Under the pieces are notes generated by a model. It worked only from the letters and a program-made list of their open reading frames with translations. It did not search any database and was not told the origin of the DNA. The translations under genes and the position numbers were made by a program. From Rahnella aceris (lineage in GTDB: Bacteria; Pseudomonadota; Gammaproteobacteria; Enterobacterales; Enterobacteriaceae), in contig NZ_JAADJV010000002.1 in the NCBI RefSeq assembly GCF_011684115.1, positions 371,209 through 435,208 of the forward strand: a DNA stretch of 64,000 nt, written 5' to 3'. Within the stretch, counting starts at the first letter, position 1; each line of letters starts with the position of its first letter. Positions 10,314 to 19,113 of this stretch are shown here, piece by piece.

Positions 10314-10408
10314 TGTGAACTGACTCATGTTCATCTTCCGGCGAGTGCCAGCGCTGATTTCTCTGTGGCACTGACCGGAAGGCTCCACTACCGGACACTT
10401 CTTACACT
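10314..10408 (+). promoter_or_regulatory. rhaT promoter: CRP site, RhaS inverted repeat, -10
   Basis: TGTGA-ACTGAC-TCATG (10314-10329) is a CRP-like site. Four bp later comes a 17-bp half site TCTTCCGGCGAGTGCCA (10334-10350), a 15-bp spacer, and the inverted half TGGCACTGACCGGAAGG (10366-10382); the halves agree at 14 of 17 positions. A -10 box TACACT is at 10403-10408. RhaS is known to bind pairs of 17-bp inverted half sites overlapping -35. The same layout, base for base in spacing, precedes rhaB (13562-13656), which strongly supports the call. Confidence 0.85.
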
Positions 10409-10498
10409 ACCGCCACCCGCTGCTCATGTTTCTGAAGGATCAGTTAACAGCAGCGCTTTTGTTTATCTCATCACTCTACATAATAAAAGGTCCAGTGT

Positions 10499-11533
10499 AT
10501 GAACAGTTCGATAGTGTTAGGGATTATCTGGCATCTGATAGGAGCAGCCAGCGCAGCTTGCTTCTATGCGCCATTCAAACAAGTTAAACATTGGTCATGG
10601 GAAACCATGTGGTCGCTTGGCGGCTTCTTTTCCTGGATCATTTTACCGTGGGCGGTCAGCTACGTGCTGTTGCCTGATTTCTGGGCCTATTATGGTTCAT
10701 TCAGTTTTGCGACCCTGCTGCCCATTTTCCTGTTTGGCGCCATGTGGGGCATCGGTAACATCAACTACGGCCTGACCATGCGCTACCTCGGTATGTCGAT
10801 GGGGATAGGCATCGCCATCGGCATTACCCTGATTATCGGGACGCTGATGACGCCTGTTTTACAGGGCAAAATTGGCATGCTGTTTGGCACAACAGGTGGC
10901 CAGCTTACCCTGCTCGGCGTATTTGTTGCGGTCATCGGTGTGGCAATTGTCAGCTATGCGGGTTTCCTGAAAGAAAAAGCATTGGGCATTAAAGCTGAAG
11001 AGTTCAATCTGCGAAAAGGGCTGATTCTGGCTGTAATGTGCGGGATTTTCTCCGCAGGGATGTCTTTCGCCATGAGCGCTGCGGTGCCAATGCACGAAGC
11101 AGCACGCGAACTCGGGATTGATCCGTTGTACGTTGCCCTGCCAAGTTATGTGGTGATTATGGGCGGCGGTGCGGTCGTTAACCTCGGTTTCTGCTTTATC
11201 CGTCTGGCAACACGTAAAACCATCTCTTTGCGCGCCGATATGTCGGTGGCGAAATCCCTGCTGCTCACCAATGCGGTCTTTTCCATTATTGGCGGCGTGA
11301 TGTGGTATCTGCAGTTCTTCTTCTACGCCTGGGGCCATGCCAGCATCCCTGCAGAATATGATTACATGAGCTGGATGCTGCATATGAGTTTCTACGTATT
11401 GTGCGGAGGCATCGTCGGTCTGGTGCTGAAAGAATGGCTCGGGGTAGGCAAAAAACCAGTACGCGTTCTTTGTATCGGTGCGCTGGTGATTATTCTGGCG
11501 GCGAATATTGTCGGTCTGGGTATGGCACTGTAA
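10499..11533 (+). CDS. rhaT: L-rhamnose/H+ symporter
   Basis: RhaT imports L-rhamnose across the inner membrane with a proton. The 344-residue product has the exact E. coli length and about ten hydrophobic helices. The N terminus ([20 protein letters not shown]) matches the RhaT family. The ATG follows AAAGG at good spacing. It is transcribed alone, with its own RhaS/CRP module upstream and a strong hairpin terminator downstream shared with rhaR. In E. coli rhaT lies in the same position relative to rhaR. Confidence 0.96.
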   Translation: MNSSIVLGIIWHLIGAASAACFYAPFKQVKHWSWETMWSLGGFFSWIILPWAVSYVLLPDFWAYYGSFSFATLLPIFLFGAMWGIGNINYGLTMRYLGMSMGIGIAIGITLIIGTLMTPVLQGKIGMLFGTTGGQLTLLGVFVAVIGVAIVSYAGFLKEKALGIKAEEFNLRKGLILAVMCGIFSAGMSFAMSAAVPMHEAARELGIDPLYVALPSYVVIMGGGAVVNLGFCFIRLATRKTISLRADMSVAKSLLLTNAVFSIIGGVMWYLQFFFYAWGHASIPAEYDYMSWMLHMSFYVLCGGIVGLVLKEWLGVGKKPVRVLCIGALVIILAANIVGLGMAL

Positions 11534-11544
11534 GCGTTACGTTT

Positions 11545-11580
11545 CTCAACGACAGCAGAACTTATTCTGCTGTCGTTGAG
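11545..11580. terminator. Bidirectional terminator between rhaT and rhaR
   Basis: A perfect 16-bp stem (CTCAACGACAGCAGAA paired with TTCTGCTGTCGTTGAG) encloses the 4-nt loop CTTA. The rhaR stop codon (11562-11564) lies in the loop, so one arm of the hairpin is coding sequence for the last rhaR codons. There is no long T-run on either side. Confidence 0.75.
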
Positions 11581-12434
11581 GATAAAAGGATTTTGCCGGT
11601 CTGCTGTGTAAAACGCTGCCGGTAGTCCCGCGGCGAAACACCACTTGCACGACTGAACACCACAGAAAAATAGTTACTGTCATCAAAGCCGCATTCAGCG
11701 GCCACGTCACTGATCGTCATGTTGCCGTAGCGCAGCAAACTCATCGCCCGGCAAAGCCTCAACTGACGTAAATAATGGGTCACGCTCATGCCGGTGTACT
11801 GCTTGAACAGCGAACGTAAAGCACGCGGATTGAGCTGATGTTGCAGACAAAACGTTTCAAGATGGAAGGGAGCGGAGATATTTGCCCGCAGAGCCATCAG
11901 CAATAGATCCAGCTGATGCGCATCCGGTAACGCGCCACTGTCCGGCCGCTGACGAAAACGCAGTAACAACAGTGCCAGTTGCATCAACAGGGCTTCACTC
12001 AGCTGGATCGAAAGCGGCTCCGATTTCATACACTCTTTAGCAAGCTCATCCACTTTATCGCGCAAAACCGCCATGCCAAGCGTACTTAAACGCCAGTAAC
12101 GTTGTTCCTGGCTGACATTTTCACCCGGTAATAATTGCGACCAGTCGGCTGCCAGCCCGAAACGCTCACGGCAAAACAGCACATTATCCAGTGCCAGTTC
12201 ATTGACTGACTCATAGCTATGCCGGTCCCGCGAATTAATATAAAACAAGTCACCACAGGTGATGGGATAAGGGATGTCGTTCCAGACATGCAGACCATTA
12301 CCGCGCCAGACAATGACCAGTTCATCAAAATCATGGTCATGACTCGGAAAGTCGGCCTGCGGGTGACGTTCAGCCACCACGACCGAATTCATTTTGGTCA
12401 GGAAGAAGTCATTTTTATTCAATTTCAATGACAT
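11562..12434 (-). CDS. rhaR: AraC-family activator of rhaSR
   Basis: RhaR senses L-rhamnose and activates the rhaS-rhaR operon. The 290-residue protein has an N-terminal cupin (HDHDFDELVIVWRGNGLHVW near 30-50) and a C-terminal AraC pair of helix-turn-helices (about 185-280, with SDVAAECGFDDSNYFSVVFSR). The DELVIVWRGNGLHV segment is nearly identical to E. coli RhaR. The frame is open from a TTG at 12464; the ATG at 12434 is preferred. It follows rhaS on the same strand with an 83-bp gap, and its stop codon is inside the rhaT-rhaR terminator loop. Confidence 0.94.
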   Translation of the reverse strand: MSLKLNKNDFFLTKMNSVVVAERHPQADFPSHDHDFDELVIVWRGNGLHVWNDIPYPITCGDLFYINSRDRHSYESVNELALDNVLFCRERFGLAADWSQLLPGENVSQEQRYWRLSTLGMAVLRDKVDELAKECMKSEPLSIQLSEALLMQLALLLLRFRQRPDSGALPDAHQLDLLLMALRANISAPFHLETFCLQHQLNPRALRSLFKQYTGMSVTHYLRQLRLCRAMSLLRYGNMTISDVAAECGFDDSNYFSVVFSRASGVSPRDYRQRFTQQTGKILLSSTTAE

Positions 12435-12517
12435 AGATGCAATCTCAAACCCGTTTGACGACAAAATAAACGAGGCAGTTCTCAGGTAAGAATACCGGAA
12501 ACCGCGAGAGGTGCCGT

Positions 12518-13345
12518 TTAACGCAACTGATCACGCATGAGTTTTGGCGACACCGAAAACTCCCGACGAAACTGTGTCGAGAAGTGGTTACTGTCACTGA
12601 AGCCGCAGGCATAGGCGATGTCGGTAATACTTTGATCGCTATGATGTAAACGACGGCGCGCCTCCAGCAACCTCAGTCGGTTGAGATACCGCTGTGGCGT
12701 CATGCCGGTGTAATGCTTCATCTGACGATGTAATGTTCTCAGCGCCAGCGAAAAACGTTCTGCAGCCTCGGTCCAGTTGACGTCCTCACTGTAATGCGAC
12801 TGGAGCCATTGCAAAAGTTGATTGACCCTGTTTTCCGAGGTATCTCGCAATTGTGACTGGAAACAGTCCTGATAAAGCAGGATCAGCAGTTGTAAAAACA
12901 GACTTTCACGGGTCGCGATGTGTTCCATTTCAACACTGTCAGGCAACGCTGCAAGCTGGGTGATGCAGTTCAGTACCTGCTGAAGCACGCACGGACTGAG
13001 CTGCCAGTGGACCTGTGACTGATAGTGATGTTCCTGAGGAAGGAAGTGGCCGACGTCCTGAATGAACCGGAACGCCTTCGGCGAGCGGAACAGCACATTG
13101 GTCAGCCGCAGGTTATCCACATTTTCAAACAGATGATGATCGCTGGCGCGCACAAAACAGACCGTACCGGCCGTCAGTGTATAAGGGTTGTCATTGAAGA
13201 TATGCACACCCGATCCGCTTTCCACCAGCATAATTTCGTGGAAATCATGGTAGTGCTCCGGGAATACATCTTGCGGAAGCCGCCGCTCAACCGTCACAGT
13301 CAGCTCAGGTGCCGCAAAATAATCATCACCTCTCAGTAACGTCAT
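12518..13345 (-). CDS. rhaS: AraC-family activator of rhaBAD and rhaT
   Basis: RhaS binds L-rhamnose and activates rhaBAD and rhaT. The 275-residue protein (278 in E. coli) has an N-terminal cupin with the YHDFHEIMLVESGSGVHIFND segment (near 37-57) and a C-terminal two-HTH AraC domain ending SDSNHFSTQFRREFSVSP. The start has an excellent ribosome-binding site (GGAGGTG, 4-5 nt before ATG). It diverges from rhaB across 340 bp that hold the rhaB CRP/RhaS module. A second CRP-like sequence, TGCGG-TAAAGA-TCACA at 13484-13499, might serve the rhaS promoter. Confidence 0.95.
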   Translation of the reverse strand: MTLLRGDDYFAAPELTVTVERRLPQDVFPEHYHDFHEIMLVESGSGVHIFNDNPYTLTAGTVCFVRASDHHLFENVDNLRLTNVLFRSPKAFRFIQDVGHFLPQEHHYQSQVHWQLSPCVLQQVLNCITQLAALPDSVEMEHIATRESLFLQLLILLYQDCFQSQLRDTSENRVNQLLQWLQSHYSEDVNWTEAAERFSLALRTLHRQMKHYTGMTPQRYLNRLRLLEARRRLHHSDQSITDIAYACGFSDSNHFSTQFRREFSVSPKLMRDQLR

Positions 13346-13561
13346 GTATCACCTCCGGTTCAAAATCCTTGTGCTTCGGGAACCAACCCTACCCTGCGCC
13401 CTGCGTTTTTGCCTTCAAACCACGGCAGCAAAAGCGCCATAAACGGTCATATTTCAAAGATTCAGCCTGTCGTGATGCAGATCTGCGGTAAAGATCACAA
13501 TCGCGTATTCCGGTTTACTCCGGCGCGGCAAAACCCTGTTTCAGCCAGCTTTGAACCGTTA

Positions 13562-13656
13562 TGTGATCTGCCTCGCATCTACCTTTTTAATGCTGCCATC
13601 CCGCCAAAACCGGTGGCAATCACCGGAAGGTGTCCCTCAGGCGCCTCCCCTACACT
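13562..13656 (+). promoter_or_regulatory. rhaBAD promoter: CRP site, RhaS inverted repeat, -10
   Basis: TGTGA-TCTGCC-TCGCA (13562-13577) is a CRP-like site. Four bp later come the RhaS half sites CCTTTTTAATGCTGCCA (13582-13598) and TGGCAATCACCGGAAGG (13614-13630), 15 bp apart. The -10 box TACACT is at 13651-13656; the -35 region overlaps the end of the right half, as in E. coli. The CRP centre is about 93 bp before the expected start site, matching the known E. coli rhaBAD arrangement. The right half differs from the rhaT one at only two positions. Confidence 0.88.
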
Positions 13657-13685
13657 GGCCACATATTCAATAAGGAATGGCCGCT

Positions 13686-15170
13686 ATGAGAACACACCAT
13701 CTTGCCGCTATTGACCTCGGCGCTTCCAGCGGCCGGGTGATGCTGGCGACGTTTACCCGTCAGGATCCCGATCCGGCAGCGACGCTGACACTGAAAGAAA
13801 TCCACCGTTTTCCTAATAACCTGATCCGCGTTGATGGCCACGATACCTGGGACCTTGATGCGCTGGAGAAACACATACTTGAAGGGCTGAATCGCCTCGA
13901 CGCGTCCGGCGTTCAGCTTGACGGTATCGGGATTGATACCTGGGGAGTGGATTATGTCCTGCTTGATGCACAGGGGCAGCGGGTCGGCTTGCCGGTTGCT
14001 TATCGTGACAACCGCACGGAAGGCGTGATGGCGCGGATGGAACAGCAGTTTGGCCGCGAGAATTTGTACCAGAAAACCGGCATTCAATTCATGCCGTTTA
14101 ACACACTTTACCAGTTGCGCGCGCTGAGCGAACAACAGCCTGAAATCGTCAGTAAAGCAGCCCACATGCTGATGATCCCGGATTATTTCCTTTACCGCCT
14201 CACCGGAAAACTGAACTGGGAATACACCAACGCCAGCACCACACAGATGCTCAATCTCGCCACCGGTGACTGGGATGAAGATTTGCTGAAACTTGCAGGT
14301 GTGCCGCGCCGCTGGTTGCAAAAACCTACACAGCCGGGTAACTCCCCGGGACTGTGGAAAAGCCCTCGCGGACGCAGCGTACCGGTATTCAGCGTCGCAA
14401 CGCACGATACCGCCAGCGCGGTGGTTGCCGCCCCGCTGACCAGTTCACACAGCGCCTATCTCAGTTCCGGCACCTGGTCGCTGATGGGCATTGAAAGCCC
14501 GCACGCTTTTAACCATGCCCAGGCACTCCACGACAATATCACCAACGAAGGCGGTATCGACGGCAGCTATCGGGTGTTGCGCAATATCATGGGCTTATGG
14601 CTGTTCCAGCGGGTTTGCCGCGAACTGAACATCCAGGATTTACCGTCATTAATCACGCTGGCTAAAAACGTCACGCCGTTCACTTATCTGATTAACCCGA
14701 ACGAAGATCGTTTTATCAATCCCCCCTCTATGGTGGATGCCATTCGCGATGCCTGTCGTCAGGCGGGTGATCCGGTGCCAGAGTCGCCAGCTGAACTGGC
14801 GCGTTGTATTTTCGACAGCCTTGCCATGTTGTATCGCAAAATCGCCTTGCAACTTGCTGATTTACAAGGGACACCGCTGGAAGATATCCACATCGTTGGC
14901 GGCGGCAGTCAGAACCAGTTCCTGAATCAGCTTTGTGCTGATGTCTGTCAGGTCAGCGTCAGCGCAGGCCCGGTGGAAGCTTCAACGCTTGGCAATATCG
15001 GCTGCCAGCTGATGGCGTTAAACGCCGTCAAAGATACCGCTGAATTTCGTCGCATTGTTGCCACGAATTTTGAGCAACACCACTACATTCCACGTATTCA
15101 CGCGGATTTCGCTATTCACTGGCGCCGTTTTCAGGCGCTCTGTCACGTCAATGAGGAACTCGCAGTATGA
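13686..15170 (+). CDS. rhaB: L-rhamnulose kinase
   Basis: RhaB phosphorylates L-rhamnulose to L-rhamnulose 1-phosphate with ATP, the second catabolic step. The 494-residue protein is a FGGY-family sugar kinase: [14 protein letters not shown] phosphate loop near residue 8, [15 protein letters not shown] near 80, and the C-terminal [14 protein letters not shown] adenosine motif near 402. An ATG three codons earlier (13677) touches the AAGGA, so the ATG at 13686 (AAGGA 10 nt upstream) is preferred. First gene of the rhaBAD-fucO-rhaM transcript; its stop overlaps the rhaA start (ATGA). Confidence 0.96.
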   Translation: MRTHHLAAIDLGASSGRVMLATFTRQDPDPAATLTLKEIHRFPNNLIRVDGHDTWDLDALEKHILEGLNRLDASGVQLDGIGIDTWGVDYVLLDAQGQRVGLPVAYRDNRTEGVMARMEQQFGRENLYQKTGIQFMPFNTLYQLRALSEQQPEIVSKAAHMLMIPDYFLYRLTGKLNWEYTNASTTQMLNLATGDWDEDLLKLAGVPRRWLQKPTQPGNSPGLWKSPRGRSVPVFSVATHDTASAVVAAPLTSSHSAYLSSGTWSLMGIESPHAFNHAQALHDNITNEGGIDGSYRVLRNIMGLWLFQRVCRELNIQDLPSLITLAKNVTPFTYLINPNEDRFINPPSMVDAIRDACRQAGDPVPESPAELARCIFDSLAMLYRKIALQLADLQGTPLEDIHIVGGGSQNQFLNQLCADVCQVSVSAGPVEASTLGNIGCQLMALNAVKDTAEFRRIVATNFEQHHYIPRIHADFAIHWRRFQALCHVNEELAV

Positions 15171-16423
15171 CTTCATCTATCGATCAAGCATGGACACTTG
15201 CCAAAGAACGCTTTGCACAGTTGGGTATTGATGCCGAAGCTGCAATCAAACAACTTGATACCCTGCCCGTTTCTATCCATTGCTGGCAGGGGGATGATGT
15301 CGCTGGCTTCGAAAACCCTGAGGGCAACCTGACCGGCGGTATTCAGGCGACCGGTAATTATCCCGGCAAAGCGCGCAACGCTCAGCAGCTTCGTGCTGAC
15401 TTAGAACTGGCGATCTCCATGATCCCTGGCCCTAACCGGCTGAATCTGCATGCGATTTATCTGGAGTCCGATAAGCCCGTTGCCCGTAATGAGATTGAAC
15501 CTAAGCACTTCACCGGCTGGGTTGACTGGGCGAAGAAAAACAAGCTGGGTCTGGACTTCAACCCGTCTTGTTTCTCACACCCGCTGAGCGCCGACGGCTT
15601 CACGCTGTCACACGCAAACCCGGAAATTCGCCAGTTCTGGATTGAACATTGTCAGGCCAGCCGCCGTGTCTCTGCCTCATTTGGCCGCGCACTGGGCACG
15701 CCGTCAGTGATGAATATCTGGGTGCCGGATGGCATGAAAGACATCACCGTCGATCGTCTGGCACCGCGCCAGCGCCTGATGAGCGCACTTGATGAAGTGA
15801 TTTCTGAGAAGTTTGATATCACCGAACACATCGATGCCGTTGAAAGCAAACTGTTCGGCATCGGTTCTGAAAGCTACACCGTCGGCTCAAACGAATTCTA
15901 TCTCGGTTACGCTGCCAGCCGCGGCACTGCGCTGTGCCTCGATGCCGGCCACTTCCACCCGACTGAAGTGATCTCCGACAAAATTTCTGCTGCGATGCTG
16001 TATGTGCCGCGCCTGCTGCTGCACGTCAGCCGTCCGGTACGCTGGGACAGTGACCACGTAGTTCTGCTGGACGACGAAACGCAGGCCATCGCCAGCGAAA
16101 TCGTGCGCCATGACCTGTTCAACCGCGTTCATATCGGTCTGGATTTCTTCGATGCCTCGATCAACCGCATCGCTGCCTGGGTTATCGGCACCCGCAACAT
16201 GAAAAAAGCCCTGCTGAAAGCCCTGCTCGAACCGACCGATTTACTGAAAAAACTGGAAGCCGAAGGCGATTACACCGCACGTCTGGCTCTGCTGGAAGAA
16301 CAAAAATCCCTGCCATGGCAGGCCGTGTGGGACATGTATTGTCAGCGTCACGATGTACCGGTTGGCGGTCAGTGGCTGGATACCGTCCGTCATTACGAAA
16401 CCAGCGTGCTGGCAAAACGTTAA
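15167..16423 (+). CDS. rhaA: L-rhamnose isomerase
   Basis: RhaA converts L-rhamnose to L-rhamnulose; it is a metal-dependent TIM-barrel enzyme (usually Mn2+). The 418-residue length is within one residue of E. coli. Conserved active-site segments include [36 protein letters not shown] and [12 protein letters not shown], carrying the metal-binding Glu, Asp and His residues. It overlaps rhaB by 4 bp, so translation is coupled, and precedes rhaD by 52 bp. Confidence 0.97.
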   Translation: MTSSIDQAWTLAKERFAQLGIDAEAAIKQLDTLPVSIHCWQGDDVAGFENPEGNLTGGIQATGNYPGKARNAQQLRADLELAISMIPGPNRLNLHAIYLESDKPVARNEIEPKHFTGWVDWAKKNKLGLDFNPSCFSHPLSADGFTLSHANPEIRQFWIEHCQASRRVSASFGRALGTPSVMNIWVPDGMKDITVDRLAPRQRLMSALDEVISEKFDITEHIDAVESKLFGIGSESYTVGSNEFYLGYAASRGTALCLDAGHFHPTEVISDKISAAMLYVPRLLLHVSRPVRWDSDHVVLLDDETQAIASEIVRHDLFNRVHIGLDFFDASINRIAAWVIGTRNMKKALLKALLEPTDLLKKLEAEGDYTARLALLEEQKSLPWQAVWDMYCQRHDVPVGGQWLDTVRHYETSVLAKR

Positions 16424-16475
16424 TTGCCGCCGAACGCAACAGAAACGCATTCACCTTATTCGCAGGAAAGAACCG

Positions 16476-17300
16476 ATGAAAACATTATTTAGCTCGTGGT
16501 TTGTGCAAGGCATGGTCAAAGCGACCACCGATATGTGGCTGAAAGGCTGGGATGAACGTAACGGCGGCAACGTCAGCATGCGCCTGTTACCGGAAGACGT
16601 CGCACCTTATAAAAATGATTTTTACGACCAGCCGCGCCAGGTTGAACTGACTCAGCATGCGCCTGATCTGGCCAACGAATACTTCATCGTGACCGGTTCC
16701 GGTAAGTTTTTCCGTAACGTGCAATTAGCCCCGTCAGAAGCGCTGACCGTTATTCAGCTTGATGACAAAGGCGCCAGCTACAAAATCCTGTGGGGTCTGA
16801 CCGCCGGCGGTCTGCCAACCTCTGAACTGGCCTCACATCTGCAATCTCACGCTGTGCGTAAACGTGTCACCAACGGTCAGGATCGCGTGATCATGCATTG
16901 CCATGCGACCAACCTGATCGCACTGACGTACGTGCTTGAGCTCGACAGCGCCAAGATCACCCGCAAGTTGTGGGAATGCAGCACCGAATGTCTGGTGGTC
17001 TTCCCCGACGGCGTGGGGATTGTACCGTGGATGGTGCCGGGTACCGATGGTATCGGCGCAGCCACTTCCGACCGGATGCAACATCACAGCCTGGTGTTGT
17101 GGGCATTCCACGGTATCTTCGGTTGCGGCCCGACGCTGGATGACGCTTTTGGCCTGATCGACACTGCTGAAAAATCGGCGGAGATCCTGGTGAAAGTGAT
17201 TTCTATGGGTGGAATGAAACAAACCATCCAGACCGATGAACTGATTGCGCTTGGCAAACGTTTTGACGTCACGCCTTTTGAGGCCGCACTGAAAGCCTGA
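16476..17300 (+). CDS. rhaD: Rhamnulose-1-phosphate aldolase
   Basis: RhaD is a zinc class II aldolase that cleaves L-rhamnulose 1-phosphate to dihydroxyacetone phosphate and L-lactaldehyde. The 274-residue protein has the zinc ligands HCHATN near residue 141-143 and AFHGIFG near 212, as in the E. coli enzyme, and a conserved TGSGKFF near 75. The frame is open further upstream into rhaA, but the ATG at 16476 with AGGAAAG upstream matches the family start ([10 protein letters not shown]). Its lactaldehyde product is the substrate of the next gene, fucO. Confidence 0.96.
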   Translation: MKTLFSSWFVQGMVKATTDMWLKGWDERNGGNVSMRLLPEDVAPYKNDFYDQPRQVELTQHAPDLANEYFIVTGSGKFFRNVQLAPSEALTVIQLDDKGASYKILWGLTAGGLPTSELASHLQSHAVRKRVTNGQDRVIMHCHATNLIALTYVLELDSAKITRKLWECSTECLVVFPDGVGIVPWMVPGTDGIGAATSDRMQHHSLVLWAFHGIFGCGPTLDDAFGLIDTAEKSAEILVKVISMGGMKQTIQTDELIALGKRFDVTPFEAALKA

Positions 17301-17436
17301 TCAGGCACTTTATGCTCCAGACTTCATAAATCCTGCACGGGGAACAGTGGATGTTTCCCGTAGCAGGAAATGGCAAAGACCGCGGAGCAGCGCACAACAG
17401 GACACCTATTTTACTTACTCTATAGAGGGAATTTTT

Positions 17437-18585
17437 ATGAGTTTCATGTTGGCACTTCCTAAAATCAGCCTCCACGGTCAGGGCGCAATCGAAGATATGG
17501 TTGCGATGCTGGCGACTAAGCAACACGGCAAAGCGCTTATCGTAACCGATGGCCAGTTAATCGAACTGGGTCTGCTTGACAGTTTATTCTCCGCACTTAA
17601 ACAGGCCGGACTGCCTTACGCTATTTACGGCGGCGTGGTACCCAATCCAACCTCTGCTCACGTGGATGAAGGTTTCCGTTTGTATCAGGAAAACCAGTGC
17701 GATTACCTGATCGCTTTCGGCGGCGGCAGCCCGATTGATACCGCAAAAGGCATCAAAATTCTGACCGCCAATCCGGGGCCCGCCACAATGTATTCCGGTG
17801 TCGGCAAAGTTACCAAACCGGGTGTCTTCCTGGTGGCGATTAATACCACAGCGGGCACAGCCGCAGAACTCACCAGCAATGCGGTGATCATCGACAGCCA
17901 GCGTCAGGTGAAAGAAGTGATCATCGACGCCAATCTGATCCCGGATATTGCAGTGGACGACCCGGCGGTTATGCTCAAAATCCCGGCCAGTGTCACCGCT
18001 GCGACCGGCATGGATGCGCTGACCCACGCCATCGAAGCCTATGTTTCTGTCGGCGCACATCCTCTGACCGATCCGACCGCGCTCGCCGCGATTTCAACTA
18101 TCACGCAATGGCTGCCAAAAGCAGTCGATCACGGCGATGATATTGAAGCCCGCGAGAAAATGGCGCAGGGACAATATCTGGCCGGTATGGCATTTAACAG
18201 CGCAGGCTTGGGGCTGGTTCACGCACTGGCGCATCAGCCGGGCGCGACACATAATCTGCCGCACGGCGTCTGTAATGCCATCTTGCTGCCGGTTGTCGAA
18301 GAGTTTAACCGCGCCAGTGCACCTCACCGCTTTGCCGATATTGCCCGCGCGATGGGCGTGCATACGCAAGGTATCAGCGAAACACAGGCCAGTATTGCGG
18401 CCATTGACGCTATCCGAAAATTGTCCACCCGCGTGGGTATTCCTTCCGGTTTCAAAGAGCTGGGGATTAAGGAAAGCGATATCGAAGGCTGGCTGGATAA
18501 AGCGCTGGCTGACCCGTGCGCACCGTGCAATCCGCGCACCGCAACTCGTGAAGAAGTGCGCGAGTTGTATCTGAAAGCAATGTAG
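17437..18585 (+). CDS. fucO: Lactaldehyde reductase (1,2-propanediol oxidoreductase)
   Basis: FucO is an iron-dependent type III alcohol dehydrogenase that reduces L-lactaldehyde to L-1,2-propanediol with NADH, regenerating NAD+ when oxygen is low. The 382-residue protein matches the E. coli length. It has GGGSPIDTAKG in the nucleotide-binding half (near 96-106) and the iron ligands in DALTHAIEAY (near 195) and LVHALAHQPGATHNLPHG (near 261-278). The ATG at 17437 follows AGAGGGA; upstream open frame is ignored. Being placed in the rha operon, 136 bp after rhaD, is unlike E. coli, where fucO belongs to the fucose regulon. Confidence 0.94.
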   Translation: MSFMLALPKISLHGQGAIEDMVAMLATKQHGKALIVTDGQLIELGLLDSLFSALKQAGLPYAIYGGVVPNPTSAHVDEGFRLYQENQCDYLIAFGGGSPIDTAKGIKILTANPGPATMYSGVGKVTKPGVFLVAINTTAGTAAELTSNAVIIDSQRQVKEVIIDANLIPDIAVDDPAVMLKIPASVTAATGMDALTHAIEAYVSVGAHPLTDPTALAAISTITQWLPKAVDHGDDIEAREKMAQGQYLAGMAFNSAGLGLVHALAHQPGATHNLPHGVCNAILLPVVEEFNRASAPHRFADIARAMGVHTQGISETQASIAAIDAIRKLSTRVGIPSGFKELGIKESDIEGWLDKALADPCAPCNPRTATREEVRELYLKAM

Positions 18586-18632
18586 TTTCTTTGCTCCCCC
18601 TGAAAGGGGAGAACACGGAAACAGCTCGGTCT

Positions 18633-18760
18633 GCTCCCTCCCTGCGAAGGGGAGGGTTGGGGTGGGGTATTAAGTAAAAGCGAATGTGTTGAAGTGTACT
18701 TTGACGAGGCGTTTATCTTTAAAACCCCCTCCCAGCCTCCCCCTTCGCAGGGGGAGGAGC
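18633..18760. repeat. Inverted pair of REP-like palindromic units
   Basis: Two GC-rich units of about 37-40 bp face each other: 18633-18669, with core CCTCCCTGCGAAGGGGAGG, and 18721-18760, with core CCTCCCCCTTCGCAGGGGG. Each unit is itself a hairpin and each has a CCCCACCCC/CCCCCTCCC-type flank, the layout of an intergenic BIME. They fill the fucO-rhaM gap and may stabilise the upstream mRNA or terminate part of the transcripts. Such elements are usually multi-copy; only this pair was seen in the window. Confidence 0.7.
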
Positions 18761-18798
18761 TTTCCCTCTACCCCCCGATAATCTAACCGGAGAAAAAC

Positions 18799-19113
18799 AT
18801 GATCCGTAAATCCTTCGTGATGCAGGTTAATGCGAATGCACACGATGAATATCAGCGCCGTCATTCGCCAATCTGGCCGGAACTGGCGGAAACCCTGAAA
18901 GCCCACGGCGCGCATCACTACAGCATTTTTCTCGATGAAAAGCGTAATCTGCTGTTTGGCTATGTGGAAATAGAATCAGAAGAAAGATGGAACGCGGTAG
19001 CAAAAACGGAAATCTGCCAGAAATGGTGGAAGCATATGGCAGACGTAATGCCTGCCAATGCCGATAACAGCCCGGTCAGTAACGATCTTAAACCGGTCTT
19101 TTACCTCGATTAA
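18799..19113 (+). CDS. rhaM: L-rhamnose mutarotase
   Basis: RhaM interconverts the alpha and beta anomers of L-rhamnose, supplying the form used by RhaA. The 104-residue length matches E. coli RhaM (YiiL). Residues Tyr18, His22 and Tyr41, reported as active-site residues in E. coli, are at the same positions here. The start follows CCGGAG. It is the last gene of the rha block and its 3' end overlaps the convergent ygiQ 3' end by 26 bp. Confidence 0.95.
   Translation: MIRKSFVMQVNANAHDEYQRRHSPIWPELAETLKAHGAHHYSIFLDEKRNLLFGYVEIESEERWNAVAKTEICQKWWKHMADVMPANADNSPVSNDLKPVFYLD

Noticed and set aside
13484..13499. Second CRP-like site TGCGG-TAAAGA-TCACA in the rhaS-rhaB gap
   Set aside because: Only the right half is consensus and there is no second example to confirm spacing, so it is mentioned under rhaS but not listed as a feature.
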